Notes under the pieces: generated by a model
What the model was told of the DNA's origin: nothing
The model's database searches: none
Seen by the model: only the letters and a program-made list of their open reading frames with translations
From: Emiliania huxleyi CCMP1516
Taxonomy: Eukaryota > Haptophyta > Isochrysidales > Noelaerhabdaceae
Length of the DNA: 63,412 nt
Assembly: GCF_000372725.1 (NCBI RefSeq)
Contig: NW_005201421.1
Coordinates: 94,289-157,700, forward strand
Direction: 5' to 3'
Position numbers and translations under genes: made by a program
In this document: piece by piece, positions 10,930-19,287 of the stretch
Numbering within the stretch: the first letter of the stretch is position 1
Layout of the letters: every line of letters begins with the position of its first letter

Positions 10930-11414
10930 GACCCGCCTGAGACCGCCCACCGCCTCAGCCACCACCCCTCTGCCGCTGAGCGCCCTCCCTCCCCGTCCGC
11001 CGGGAGCGTGTTCGAGGCCACAGCGGCATCTTTGGAGAGAGGGGGGGAGGGTGTCCCACAGCCCCGGACCATCGGAGAGCGTGCCGAGACCGCGTGCGTT
11101 GCGGAGCACTCTGCACGTGCTGGCGCCCCGCGGCCCGCGCCGCAGGCGCAGCGCCCGGCGCAAGCGCGTGTGAGTCTGTGTTTTGTTCGTGGCCTCCGCA
11201 GGCCAGGGATTCTACTGTATTTTATTACGAGTACACCAGGTAAAGTGGGCAGTCATCTCCACAACGACAGACACACAGGCACTCAGACAGGGCAGTGTGT
11301 GTGCGTACGGGGTGTGGAGGGTGAGTTGAACAGGGCAGTGTGTGTGCGTAGACACGAGAGACACAGGCAAACCGCGGGAGACGGCATTCAAAGAAAGGGG
11401 AAGGCCCGGGCTCC
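10930..11414. other. Non-coding gap with a short direct repeat
   Basis: No supported gene. Near 11287-11352 a segment of about 21 bp (ACAGGGCAGTGTGTGTGCGTA) occurs twice, flanking a GGGTGTGGAGGGTGAGTTGA spacer. The rest is probably 3' sequence of the convergent neighbours. Confidence 0.4.
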
Positions 11415-11693
11415 TCACTTTCCGGGATCCTGCGCCGCGGGGGTCGTGGGTGCGATGCAAAGTGGGTTCCCGTCACATTTCACACGATCAGCTTTCGGCG
11501 AGGCAAAGGCGGAGGGCGACGGCGAGGCAGCGGTGGTTGCCACGCTGCTGCCCCGGCTCAGTGCCCGGATGTGACCATGCTCCTCGGAACTGGGCGGCGG
11601 GAGGACACCTGTACCTTGCTGCTTCTTAGCGAGGAGCAGCGCGTTGATCCTCTCCACCTCCTGCGCGGTGTACCAAATCATTCCATCAGCGTT
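11415..11693 (-). CDS. Possible terminal exon of an unidentified gene
   Basis: Downstream of an acceptor-like CCCGCACAG on the minus strand, the frame reads MIWYTAQEVERINALLLAKK, then a Ser/Pro/Ala-rich tail to a TGA at 11415-11417. The helical NH2-part has natural-looking composition, but no upstream exon can be joined with confidence. It could be the last exon of a short gene transcribed leftward, or a chance frame. Nothing in it suggests a function. Confidence 0.3.
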   Translation of the reverse strand, partial: NADGMIWYTAQEVERINALLLAKKQQGTGVLPPPSSEEHGHIRALSRGSSVATTAASPSPSAFASPKADRVKCDGNPLCIAPTTPAAQDPGK

Positions 11694-12383
11694 CGGCCTG
11701 TGCGGGACGAGCAGCGGCGGTGTGTGAGTGCAGCCTGGGGATGTCACGCGCGGCTGCGGGCTGGGACCGGAGAGACGAGGTGGCAAAGCACGGCTAATAG
11801 GCCCGTATGGGGAGCACAACAAACCACGTGCCTGCCGTCGAAGGCTGTCGTCGCGGGCTTTGCCGAGGTGGCACCTCCGACGTGACTTTTCGGCGCAGGC
11901 AGCAACTTGCCTCATTTTCTTACAACCCCGGACCCAAGACGCACAAGCACAGACAGTCGAGCAGGGAGAGACAGCAACGACAGTCAGAAGCCAGCGCTGG
12001 GTACCAGGAGAGCGAATGCGATGACGGCCTCTAGTGTGAGCTCTATCTAGCTACTCGAGTAGTGAGCTCATACGCACGCCGGCAGATCGCGTATCGCGAC
12101 TATATACAGCTAGCTAGTTAGTTAGGAGCCGACCGACCCTCGCGTCCAGTGCACTCCTCCCGTTCAACAACTTGGACAGTAGAGACGACATTCGGACGGC
12201 CCCAAGAGAGCTGATATCGGGTTTGAGCTCTTTATACTTTAATATTGGGAGCGATTTTTTTTGCGCTCTTCAACCTACATTCAGCTGGCTCGCAGCGAGG
12301 TCCCTTATGACTTTCGCCGCGCACTGCGACCCTGCGGCTGGCTTGGCTTTGGCGCTGGCCGGCCTGCTGCTGGGCAGTCGGCA
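11694..12383. other. Non-coding gap with a perfect palindrome
   Basis: No supported gene. At 12051-12062 there is a perfect 12-bp palindrome, CTACTCGAGTAG, bracketed by two GAGCTC hexamers (12038-12043 and 12064-12069). An AT-rich patch with a T run at about 12236-12261 may be regulatory sequence. Confidence 0.4.
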
Positions 12384-13007
12384 TCAATCCCGGCCCTTCC
12401 GCTTCTTGGACGGCGCCGAGTCGTTGGCGCCGGAGCTGAGGAGCGCGGTGAGTTCGGTGAGGCGCGCCCGCTTATCATCCGCGCATTTGGCCAGCGTCGC
12501 GGCCAGCTCTCCCAACACTTCCTGCTCCTCCTCTCGCATCGACCTCAAAGGGCAGTCCGCGGGAGCGGCGCATGCCTCTGCGCTCACCCTTGATCGCCTG
12601 GCGCGGATCGTGCTCAGCAGCTCCTCCTTTTGTCGCACGCTCCTCTGCAGCTCCTTGATCTGAGCGCGCAGCGACAGCTTCCGCCGAGGTGGCGTCCTGA
12701 CGAGGCGAGCTTCTCCGACGTTTGGCAAACTGTGTACGCATGCGCGGCAGGAGATGCAGCGATGCAGTCGCCGAATGCCCTCCATCGAGTCGAAACCATC
12801 TTGCCTCGCCGCGAGCATGGACGCGCCCAAGTTCGCGCTGACGTAGGCCGACCAGCAAGCCTCGTGCACGATGGCGTTGCAGCAGGAGCAGGTGAGGATG
12901 GGCTGCCTCTCGGACACCTCACAGGGGTCCAGGCAAAATGCACAGCTCACGGGCGGCTCGCTGCGCTGACGCGCGGTAAACATGAGCGGGCGCCGCGCGA
13001 TTGCCAT
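12384..13007 (-). CDS. RING/PHD-like zinc-binding protein
   Basis: The frame from the ATG at 13007 gives 207 residues (MAIARRPLMFTARQRSEPPV). Longer starts at 13045 or 13286 are possible because the frame is open upstream. A cysteine/histidine cluster reads VSCAFCLDPCEV, then LTCSCCNAIVHEACW, then HRCISCRAC, resembling a variant RING or PHD cross-brace (C-x2-C ... H-x2-C ... C-x2-C). These fingers usually mediate ubiquitin transfer or protein binding. A Lys/Arg/Glu-rich, likely coiled-coil segment follows (LRAQIKELQRSVRQKEELL), and the C-terminus is basic (SKKRKGRD), perhaps a nuclear signal. Spacing is not canonical, so enzyme activity cannot be claimed. Confidence 0.6.
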   Translation of the reverse strand: MAIARRPLMFTARQRSEPPVSCAFCLDPCEVSERQPILTCSCCNAIVHEACWSAYVSANLGASMLAARQDGFDSMEGIRRLHRCISCRACVHSLPNVGEARLVRTPPRRKLSLRAQIKELQRSVRQKEELLSTIRARRSRVSAEACAAPADCPLRSMREEEQEVLGELAATLAKCADDKRARLTELTALLSSGANDSAPSKKRKGRD

Positions 13008-13477
13008 CGCCGCCGCGGGTTCTCGAGGGGAAGAAGGTTGATGCATGTATCCTTTGGCCGCGTTGGGTGGCGAGGATTGGTGCAACGCGATCCACGCAGG
13101 CGTGTTTTCTGACGCCGCCGGGAGAGTTGCGACCCGAGTTTCGCGCGGCGGGCGCCCAATGGCAAAAGGCGGCGGCAACAACTCAATAAAGGTTAGGTTA
13201 GGTAGGAAGGCGAAGAACAGCCTGGCTCGGACTGGACACCAGCGCGGTATGGGTGGACGCGAGACAGAAGAAACCCTTCGCGCCACTCCACATCGTCACG
13301 CCCATCGCAAACCCTGTCAGCAGTCCTCCTCCGGGAATGTACGTAAGAGCCACGTAAACGGAAATAGAAAAGACTAGAAAAAAAACAAACAAACAAAAGA
13401 AGAATTCAAGGCTACTGGAGGCTCCGAGCACCTTCACCCCCAACATCGCGTGCTAGGATTTTCCTACTTCGCTGCTC
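13008..13477. other. Gap between the RING-like gene and the ATR-SDR gene
   Basis: This gap contains one small hydrophobic open frame (listed separately), a TTAGGTTAGGTAGG tract near 13193-13206, and an A-rich stretch at 13370-13402. It should carry the promoter of the 13478 gene. Confidence 0.4.
13198..13446 (-). CDS. Small hydrophobic ORF, possible two-pass membrane peptide
   Basis: An 82-codon frame starts MLGVKVLGASSSLEFFFCLF and contains two hydrophobic segments separated by a short turn. Its start lies only 31 bases from the divergent start at 13478, which is unusually close for two real genes. No homology is recognised. It is listed because the hydrophobic pattern is regular; it may be chance or an upstream exon of another gene. 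Confidence 0.2.
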   Translation of the reverse strand: MLGVKVLGASSSLEFFFCLFVFFLVFSISVYVALTYIPGGGLLTGFAMGVTMWSGAKGFFCLASTHTALVSSPSQAVLRLPT

Positions 13478-16400
13478 ATGAGCGGCCACGCCAATGGCCA
13501 CAACGGCGTGGGCCCGGGCAAGTTTGTCTACCCAGACTCGCCGCTGCACGAGCTCTTCCACCAGCAGGTGGCGCGGACTCCCGACCGGATCGCCGTCATC
13601 GACCAGGAGCGGGAGCTCACCTACACAGAGCTCAAGCGGCAGACACAGACCCTGGCCCTGTCGCTGCGGCACCGCGGCGTGAGCGAGGAGCAGCCGGTCG
13701 TGCCCATCTTCATGCCGCGCTGCCTCGAGTTTGCCGTCGGCTACATCGCGGCGCTGTCAGCGGGCGGCGCCTACCTCCCTCTGGAGGTCGGCTACCCGGC
13801 GGAGATGCTGCGGCGTGTGCTCGCCGAGGCGAAGCCGGTGCTGACGCTGACGCTAGAGAGCCAGGCGGCAAAGCTGCCCGCCGACGCGCCGCGCCTCTGC
13901 CTCGATCCCGGCTGGGAGGAGGCTTGTGCGCTGCTGCCGGCCGAGCTGGCGGCTCTCCCGTCGCTGGCGACGAGCCTCGAGTCGCTCGCGTACTGCGTCT
14001 ACTCTAGCGGGACGACGGGCGAGCCGAAGGGCATCTCCTGCCCGCACCGCGGCTCCGTCCTCTCGTACTCCCACCGCGCGCACCACGCGCCGTACGCGGC
14101 GGACGGCTCCGACCGCGAGGCATGCAACGTCTTCTTCGTCTGGGAGATGCTGCGGCCGCTGCTGCAGGGGGCGACGCTGGTCGTGGTGCCGGACTCGGTC
14201 ATCTACGACCCTCCCGCCCTCTCCTCCTTCCTGGAGCGGCACGCCGTCACCCGCATGCTCTTCACGCCCTCCCTCCTCGAGGCTGTGCTCGACTCGCCCG
14301 CCCTCGCCTCTGGCGACGAGCTGCGGCGCGCCTTTGCCGCCTTCCGCGTGGTCGTGCTGTGCGGCGAGGTGGCGACGGCGGAGCTGCGCGCGCGGGTGCT
14401 CTCTCTCGCCCCCGCCGGCCTCAAGCTGCTCAACCTCTACTCCATCTCCGAGTGCCACGACGTGTCCATGGTCGACCTCGCCGCCACGCCGCCGCCCGAA
14501 GGAAAGTACTGCTCGACCGGCCCGCTGTTGGACGGGGTCGAGGTGCTCATCCTGGAGGACGCGAACCAGGCGGAGAAGTCGGGCGAGGCGCAGCGAGGGG
14601 CGGACGCCGCAAAGGCTCTCCGCCCCGTCCCGCTCGGCTTGCCGGGCGAGGTGTTCGTCTCCGGTCCCTGCCTCGCGCGCGGGTACTTGCAGCGGCCCGA
14701 CCTCACCGCCAAGAAGTTCCTCCCGCGGCCTCCCTCCCTCTCGGCGACGCCCGCGCCGCAGACGCCCGGCCAGGACGCGGCCTCGCCCGCCCTCTACTCG
14801 CGGCTGTACGACACGGGCGACTGGGGCAGGCTGCGGCCGGACGGGACGCTTGAGATCTTCATTGATAGTTAATTAATCGTTCACCAGTTAATTAATCAGG
14901 CTGCGGCCGGACGGGACGCTTGAGATCTTGGGGCGGCACGACTCGATGCAGAAGATACGCGGCTACTCGGTGGAGCTGCGCGCCGTCGAGGCGGCGCTGC
15001 TGCAGTGCCAGGGGGTCACCTCGTGCGTGGTTCGCGTGGTGGGCGAGGAGGGGACGGACAAGCATCTCGCCGCCTTCGTCGTCTTCGAGAGAGAGCGAGA
15101 CGGGGGCAGCGCCGGCGAGGCGGCGCCGCGCCAGGCGCGCGCGGAGCTGCACGCGGCCGTGCCGCACTACATGGTCCCGTCCTTCATCGTCCCGATGGAC
15201 GAGCTCCCGACCAACGAGGTCTATTAATTAATTATTAATTAATTAGGTCCCGTCCTTCATCGTCCCGATGGACGAGCTCCCAACCAACGAGTTCTCGGGC
15301 AAGCTCGACCACAAGGCGCTGCCGAGGACGCTGCCGGAGCTCCTCCGCTTCGTCGAGAGCAGCGGCGGTGCGCGGGGGCCGCAGCTGCGCACGCCGACCG
15401 AGGCTGCGGTGGGCAAGGTGTGGGCAGAGGTCCTCGAGCTGCCCGCTGCGATGGTCGACCCCGAGGAGTCCTTCTTCGACCAGGGGGGGCACTCCCTCCT
15501 CCGCGCGACGAGGCTAATTAACAAGTAATGGTTAATTAACAGTTAATTACTTCATTAATTAGGCACTCCCTCCGCGCGACGAGGCTGATCGCCGCGCTCA
15601 ACCAGGGAGGCTACCCGGCGGTGCGCGTCGCCTCCCTCTTCGAGCACCCCACCATCCGAGAGCTGTCCGCGCACCTCGACGCTGACGGAGCCAGCCGCGC
15701 GGACAAGGCCCCGCACACGCCCCTCCCCCGCTCCGTCGTGGAGAAGGAGATTGCGGCCCTGGCGGGCGGCATGCCCGTCGGCTTCGACTCGGCTCTGCGC
15801 GCGTACTGGCACGGCGTCTCTCTCGCGAGCAGGCGGGTCCTCTCGGCTCCTCTCGGCTCCTCTCGGCTCCTCTCGGCTCCTCTCGGCTCCTCTCGGCTCC
15901 TCTCGGCTCCTCTCCACTGACTGGCACGCAACTCTCTCTCTCTCGCGAGCAGGCGGGTCGACAGCTACTAATAATATATAATTAATAATATTATTAGGCG
16001 GGTCGACAGCTGCTCGTCGCAGTCGGCGAGCCGCGTGGGGAGCTACTCGTCGCTGCTGGCTCTCGGGGCGGAGGGGGGGCGGGAGGAGGGGTGCAAGGCG
16101 CGGGAGGAGCCGCTGCAGCTCGGCTGCGCGGGCGAGTGCGTCTTGCTCACCGGGGCGACCGGCTTCCTCGGCGCCTTCGTGCTGCGCGAGCTGCTCGCGG
16201 CTAATTAACTATGAATGAGCTATTAATTATCAATTAGGCGCCTTCGTGCTGCGCGAGCTGCTCGCGGCGGGGGAGAGAGGGCCGAAGACCATCTTTTGCC
16301 TCGTGCGCGCGTCGGCGACGGAGACGGCGCTTCGACGCCGTGAGGGGCACGATGGCACCGTGAGAGCGTCTCCTTCACACCTGCAACTGTGAACAGGCGC

Positions 16401-19287
16401 TCGAGCGCGTGATGGGCACGCTGGAGCGGTTCGGGCTCTGGGAGTCCGAGGGCGGGTGGGCGGCGCGCATCGAGGGCATCGAGGGCGACACCGCTCTCAA
16501 GAGCCTGGGCCTCTCCAACGACCACTACCAGTACCTCGCCACTGTGGTCGACCGCGTCATCCACGCCGCCGCGCGCGTCAACCTCGTCTTCCCGTGCGCG
16601 ATGCCCTAGCTAGTCACCCGTGAGCAGTGTCGGTGGTGGGGAAGTGGGCGCGATGTCTCTCGCTCGGCTGAGGTTCTGGGCTGAGCGGCTGTCGGAGTGT
16701 GTGCCGCAGGTACGCGCGCCTGCGCAGGGACAACGTCCTAACCCTAACCCTAACCCTAACCCTAACCCTAACCGCAGGTACGCGGGCCTGCGCAGAGACA
16801 ACGTCGTGTCGACCACGCGCGTGCTCCACTTCGCGATGGACCACAAGGTGAAGCCGGTGACCTACGTCTCGACCGACGCCGTCTTTCGGCCAGGCGACGC
16901 GCGGCCCGCGCGCGGAAGAGAGGGCGAGGCCGAGTGTGAGTCCTCTTTCACACCGCCCCCCCCTCTCCCTCCCTCAGGCACGCGCGGACCGCACGCAGAA
17001 GGCGAGGCCGACTTGGACGCCGAGCTGCCCCTTCTCACGACCGGCTACGCGCAGTCCAAGTGCGTGGCGGAGCTGCTTGTGCGCGAGGCGGCCAAGCGAG
17101 GGCTAATTAGCTAACTAATTAACTATTAATTAACTACTAATTATTAATTAGGCGGCCAAGCGAGGCTTGCCCACGACCATCGTCCGGCCAGGCAAGCCCG
17201 AGATTACCCGAGACTACCCGAGACTACCCGAGACTACCCGAGATTACCCGCCTGCCCACGACCATCGTCCGGCCAGGCAAGCCATCGCCGGCTGAGACAC
17301 CTCTGCGTCTCTGCGTCTCTGCCCTTCACGCTCCCCGCGTGTGCGCCATTTAGGCAACCTTGGTGGGTGCGACCCGCGCGCCGCCATCCGACCGCGAGGC
17401 GCGCGTTCGCTCCTCCGCGCCGATGACACGCCGATGACACGCCCGTGACACGCGCGTGACACGCCCTCCTCCCCCTGCAGGCACGCGCCAGCTCATCCAC
17501 GCCGAGAACGTGTCGATCGGGCGCACGCCCCGCTTCGACGCCGCAGAGCAGGTCAAGGCTGCGCTCGACGCCGCCGAGCGGTCGCGAGGCGGGCCGAGCT
17601 CTCTCTCGGACAAGGTCGCCGCCGCTGGCTGGAACAGCTCCGACTCCAACTTTCTGATGCTGGTTGGCTGCGCGCTGCTCGGCGCGGCGCCTGGCGGAGT
17701 CGGCGGGTGGAGCTGCGAGCTGACGCCGGTCGACTTTGCGGCGCGCGCAGTCGTGGCCCTCTCGGGCGACTCTGGCGCGGTCGGCCAGGCGTACAACCTG
17801 GTCAACTCCGACGCGACTCTGCCTTGGGACGCCGTGCTCGACGCGGCGCGGAGCTGCGGCGTCGCGGTCGAGTCGCTGCCGTACGCAACCTTCCGCGAGC
17901 GGCTCGAGGCTGCCGCCGGCGGCGCGTCGGAGGCGGCGCAAGCCATCCTCCGCCCGCTGTGGGACTTGCTGAGTCCACTGGCCACTCCGGAGGTGTCGCC
18001 GCCGTCGCGCGCAGCCGTTCCCGCCTGCGCCCCTTCACGGCCGTGTGTCTGTGGACAGGCACTCGCCGCCAACGACGCCACCGCCTCCTTCGAGAGCGCC
18101 GCCTTGCGCGCCGTCTGCAGCCGTCGCGGCGCGGGCGCCTACCCGCCTCTCGACATCGCGCTCGTGCGCGAGTATTGCTGGCACCTCCTCGACGCTGGCG
18201 TCTTCCCGCGGCCGGCGGTCGGAGGCGCGGCCGGGGGCGCCGAGCCGCGCCGCCTCACCGGCCAGGTCGAATCTCGGGTAATCTCGGGTAATCTCGGGCT
18301 TGCCTGAGCCGCGCCGCTTCACCGGCCAGGTCGCCGTCGTCACCGGGGCCTCGGGCGGGATCGGCGCGGCGATCGCGCGGCAGCTCGCTGCGGCGGGTGC
18401 GGCGGTCTGCCTGGCGGCACGGCGGAAGGGGCGGATCGAGTCGCTGGCGGGGGAGCTGTCCCGCGCGCACGGCGTGCCCACCCTCGCCGTGGTTGCGGAC
18501 GTGACCGACCGGGCGTCCGTCAAGGCGTGCGTGCGCGAGGCGGAGGGTGCGCTCGGCCCTGTGAGCGTGCTGGTGTCCAACGCGGGCGTGATGCACTACA
18601 CGCTGATGAAGAACCTGCACGAGGACGAGTGGGCGCAGGCGGTCGACGTCAACTGCAAGGGCATGCTCAACGCCGTCGGGGCGGTGCTGCCCGGCATGCT
18701 CTCGCGCGGCAGAGGCCACATCCTCACAATCACCTCGGACGCGGGCCGCAAGGCCTTCCCCGGCCTCTCCGTCTACAGCGGCACAAAGTTCTTCAACGAG
18801 GCGGTCTCGCAGGGCTTGCGCGCCGAGTGCGTCGGTACGGGCGTCAAGGTGACGACCGTGCAGCCGGGCGATTGCCGCTCCGAGCTCCCCGCTTGCACGA
18901 CCGACGAGGAGGCGCGCGCTCGCTACGCGCAGCGGCCCCGCGTCTCTGCTCCCGCGATGCACCGCGCTTGTCGCTCCTCTCCACGCCGCACCCGCCCTCC
19001 CCTTGTACTCCTCACCGTGCCCGTCTCTCCTCGCGCGACGCACACCGGTCTGCCCCTAAGGCGCGCGGCATCTACGCGCAGCCGTCCAAGGACCGCAACG
19101 TCTGGCTCGACCCGCTCGACGTCGCAGACACCGTCGTGTGGGCCCTGTCGCAGCCGCCGCACGTCGCGGTCCGCCCCCGGGAGGAGGTCGTCGAGCCGCG
19201 AAGGCGTGACACGTCCCACCACGCGTCCTCGGCACGTCCGCATAGGTCAACGAGGTCCTCGTTGAGCCGCGGGACGCGCCCGCGTGA
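13478..19287 (+). CDS. NRPS-like A-T-R carboxylate reductase fused to a C-terminal SDR
   Basis: Fifteen exons: 13478-14829, 14900-15173, 15247-15488, 15563-15832, 15998-16170, 16238-16326, 16397-16593, 16778-16893, 16978-17087, 17152-17191, 17481-17992, 18059-18265, 18330-18911, 19061-19168 and 19246-19287. They sum to 4314 nt in frame (1437 residues). Adenylation domain: A3 SSGTTGEPKG near residue 176; SISECHD where NRPS enzymes usually have YGPTE; YDTGDWGRLRPDG; GKLDHKAL. Thiolation domain: GGHSL with the phosphopantetheine Ser near 625. Reductase: TGATGFLG near 763 and YAQSK (Tyr928/Lys932). Added SDR: TGASGGIG near 1199, NAGV, Ser1330, Tyr1343-x3-Lys1347. Family knowledge: A loads an acyl-AMP onto T, and R releases it as an aldehyde with NAD(P)H. 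I infer that the SDR reduces the aldehyde further or acts on the same product. Substrate unknown. Nine of 14 introns are GC-AG. Confidence 0.88.
14830..14899 (+). repeat. Intron 1 of ATR-SDR: exon copy plus AT-rich filler
   Basis: A 33-bp exon segment (14827-14859) is repeated perfectly at 14897-14929. Between them is an AT-rich filler with GTTAATTAAT motifs. Splicing from the GC at 14830 to the AG at 14898-14899 removes one copy and the filler and leaves GGCAG/GCTGCGG in frame. Confidence 0.85.
15174..15246 (+). repeat. Intron 2 of ATR-SDR: exon copy plus TTAATTA filler
   Basis: About 45 bp starting GGTCCCGTCCTTCATC are repeated with one mismatch around an AT-only filler. The GT donor at 15174 and TTAG acceptor at 15246 restore the adenylation-domain sequence HYMVPSFIVPMDELPTN. 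Retaining both copies would duplicate 15 residues of the A10 region. Confidence 0.85.
15489..15562 (+). repeat. Intron 3 of ATR-SDR: exon copy plus TTAATTA filler
   Basis: The phosphopantetheine-site exon segment GCACTCCCTC...GACGAGGCT occurs twice. The intronic copy carries an extra CTC triplet. Using the downstream copy gives the normal-length GGHSL-RATRL motif, supporting removal of the upstream copy with the filler (GC-AG). Confidence 0.85.
15833..15997 (+). repeat. Compound intron 4 of ATR-SDR: minisatellite plus AT filler at one junction
   Basis: The junction sequence CGAGCAG/GCGGGTC occurs at 15832/15833 and again at 15952/15953, and a TTAG/GCGGGTC junction at 15997/15998. The first segment (120 nt) holds seven TCTCGGCTCC units (15841-15910). 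The second (45 nt) is an AT filler. Splicing 15833-15997 keeps frame. Two successive insertions at the same site are implied. Confidence 0.8.
16171..16237 (+). repeat. Intron 5 of ATR-SDR: exon copy plus AT filler
   Basis: The segment encoding GAFVRE-type NADP-loop sequence (GGCGCCTTCGTGCTGCGCGA and on, 31 bp) is perfectly repeated around a filler of TAATTAACTATGAATGAGC type ending CAATTAG. GC-AG splicing restores TGATGFLGAFVLRELLAA. Confidence 0.85.
16327..16396 (+). repeat. Intron 6 of ATR-SDR: diverged exon copy plus introner-like filler
   Basis: The intron starts GCGCTTCGACGCCGTGAGGG and the downstream exon starts GCGCTCGAGCGCGTGATGGG, an older, diverged duplication. The filler (about 16360-16396) is AGCGTCTCCTTCACACCTG...CTGTGAACAG, a member of the introner-like family abundant at 57-61 kb. 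Confidence 0.8.
16594..16777 (+). repeat. Compound intron 7 with interstitial telomeric repeat
   Basis: About six CCCTAA units (16737-16773) lie between two 34-bp copies of exon sequence (16704-16737 and 16772-16805, two mismatches). The upstream part (16594-16709) looks like an ordinary GT-AG intron. Its CAG/GTACGCG acceptor junction was then duplicated by the telomeric insertion. Splicing 16594-16777 keeps frame. Confidence 0.85.
16894..16977 (+). repeat. Intron 8 of ATR-SDR: diverged exon copy
   Basis: Intron start GCGACGCGCGGCCCGCGCGC resembles the downstream exon GCACGCGCGGACCGCACGC. The copy is followed by TGTGAGTCCTCTTTCACACC and a pyrimidine tract. GC-AG, 84 nt, frame kept. Confidence 0.75.
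17088..17151 (+). repeat. Intron 9 of ATR-SDR: exon copy plus TTAATTA filler
   Basis: GCGGCCAAGCGAGG occurs at the intron start (17088) and at the next exon start (17152), around 49 nt made almost only of A, T and a few C/G in TAATTAACT motifs ending TTAG. GC-AG. Confidence 0.85.
17192..17480 (+). repeat. Compound intron 10 with 10-bp minisatellite
   Basis: Two near-identical 33-bp copies (17166-17198 and 17251-17283) of the exon sequence ending CCGGCCAG/GCAAGCC flank five AGACTACCCG-type units (17201-17250). The final acceptor is at 17480. The second copy's own CAG/GC junction is not needed in the mature message. Confidence 0.8.
18266..18329 (+). repeat. Intron 12 of ATR-SDR with AATCTCGGGT repeat, at the R/SDR boundary
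   Basis: Three AATCTCGGGT units (18270-18299) lie between two copies (one mismatch) of the 28-bp exon segment GAGCCGCGCCGC...CAGGTCG at 18242-18269 and 18306-18333. GT-AG splicing joins LTGQ to VAVVTGASGGIG. Confidence 0.85.

Noticed and set aside
11008..11574. Plus-strand frame of 188 codons
   Set aside because: Composition is Arg/Gly/Ala-rich without motifs, and it overlaps intergenic repeats. No splice signals support it.
13853..14458. Minus-strand frame opposite the adenylation domain
   Set aside because: Arg/Glu/Gly-rich shadow of the well-supported adenylation exon on the plus strand.
15173..15291. Exon duplication retained in the protein (VPSFIVPMDELPTNE twice)
   Set aside because: A GT at 15219 would also keep the frame, but the adenylation domain has only one such segment. 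The larger intron gives the normal A10 region, as at the other junctions.
16737..16773. Chromosome end or subtelomere
   Set aside because: The telomeric tract is only about six units long, lies inside a gene and is flanked by duplicated exon sequence, so it is interstitial. The same holds for 28750-28780.
14860..17151. TTAATTAATTAA segments as synthetic stop linkers or vector contamination
   Set aside because: Each filler has a different sequence, sits at a splice-competent AG/G site with exon duplications of different length, and occurs with other filler classes. A single linker would be identical each time.
17201..17250. Regular 10-bp repeats as a CRISPR array
   Set aside because: Units are contiguous with no spacers, repeats are far too short, and the context is a eukaryotic intron.
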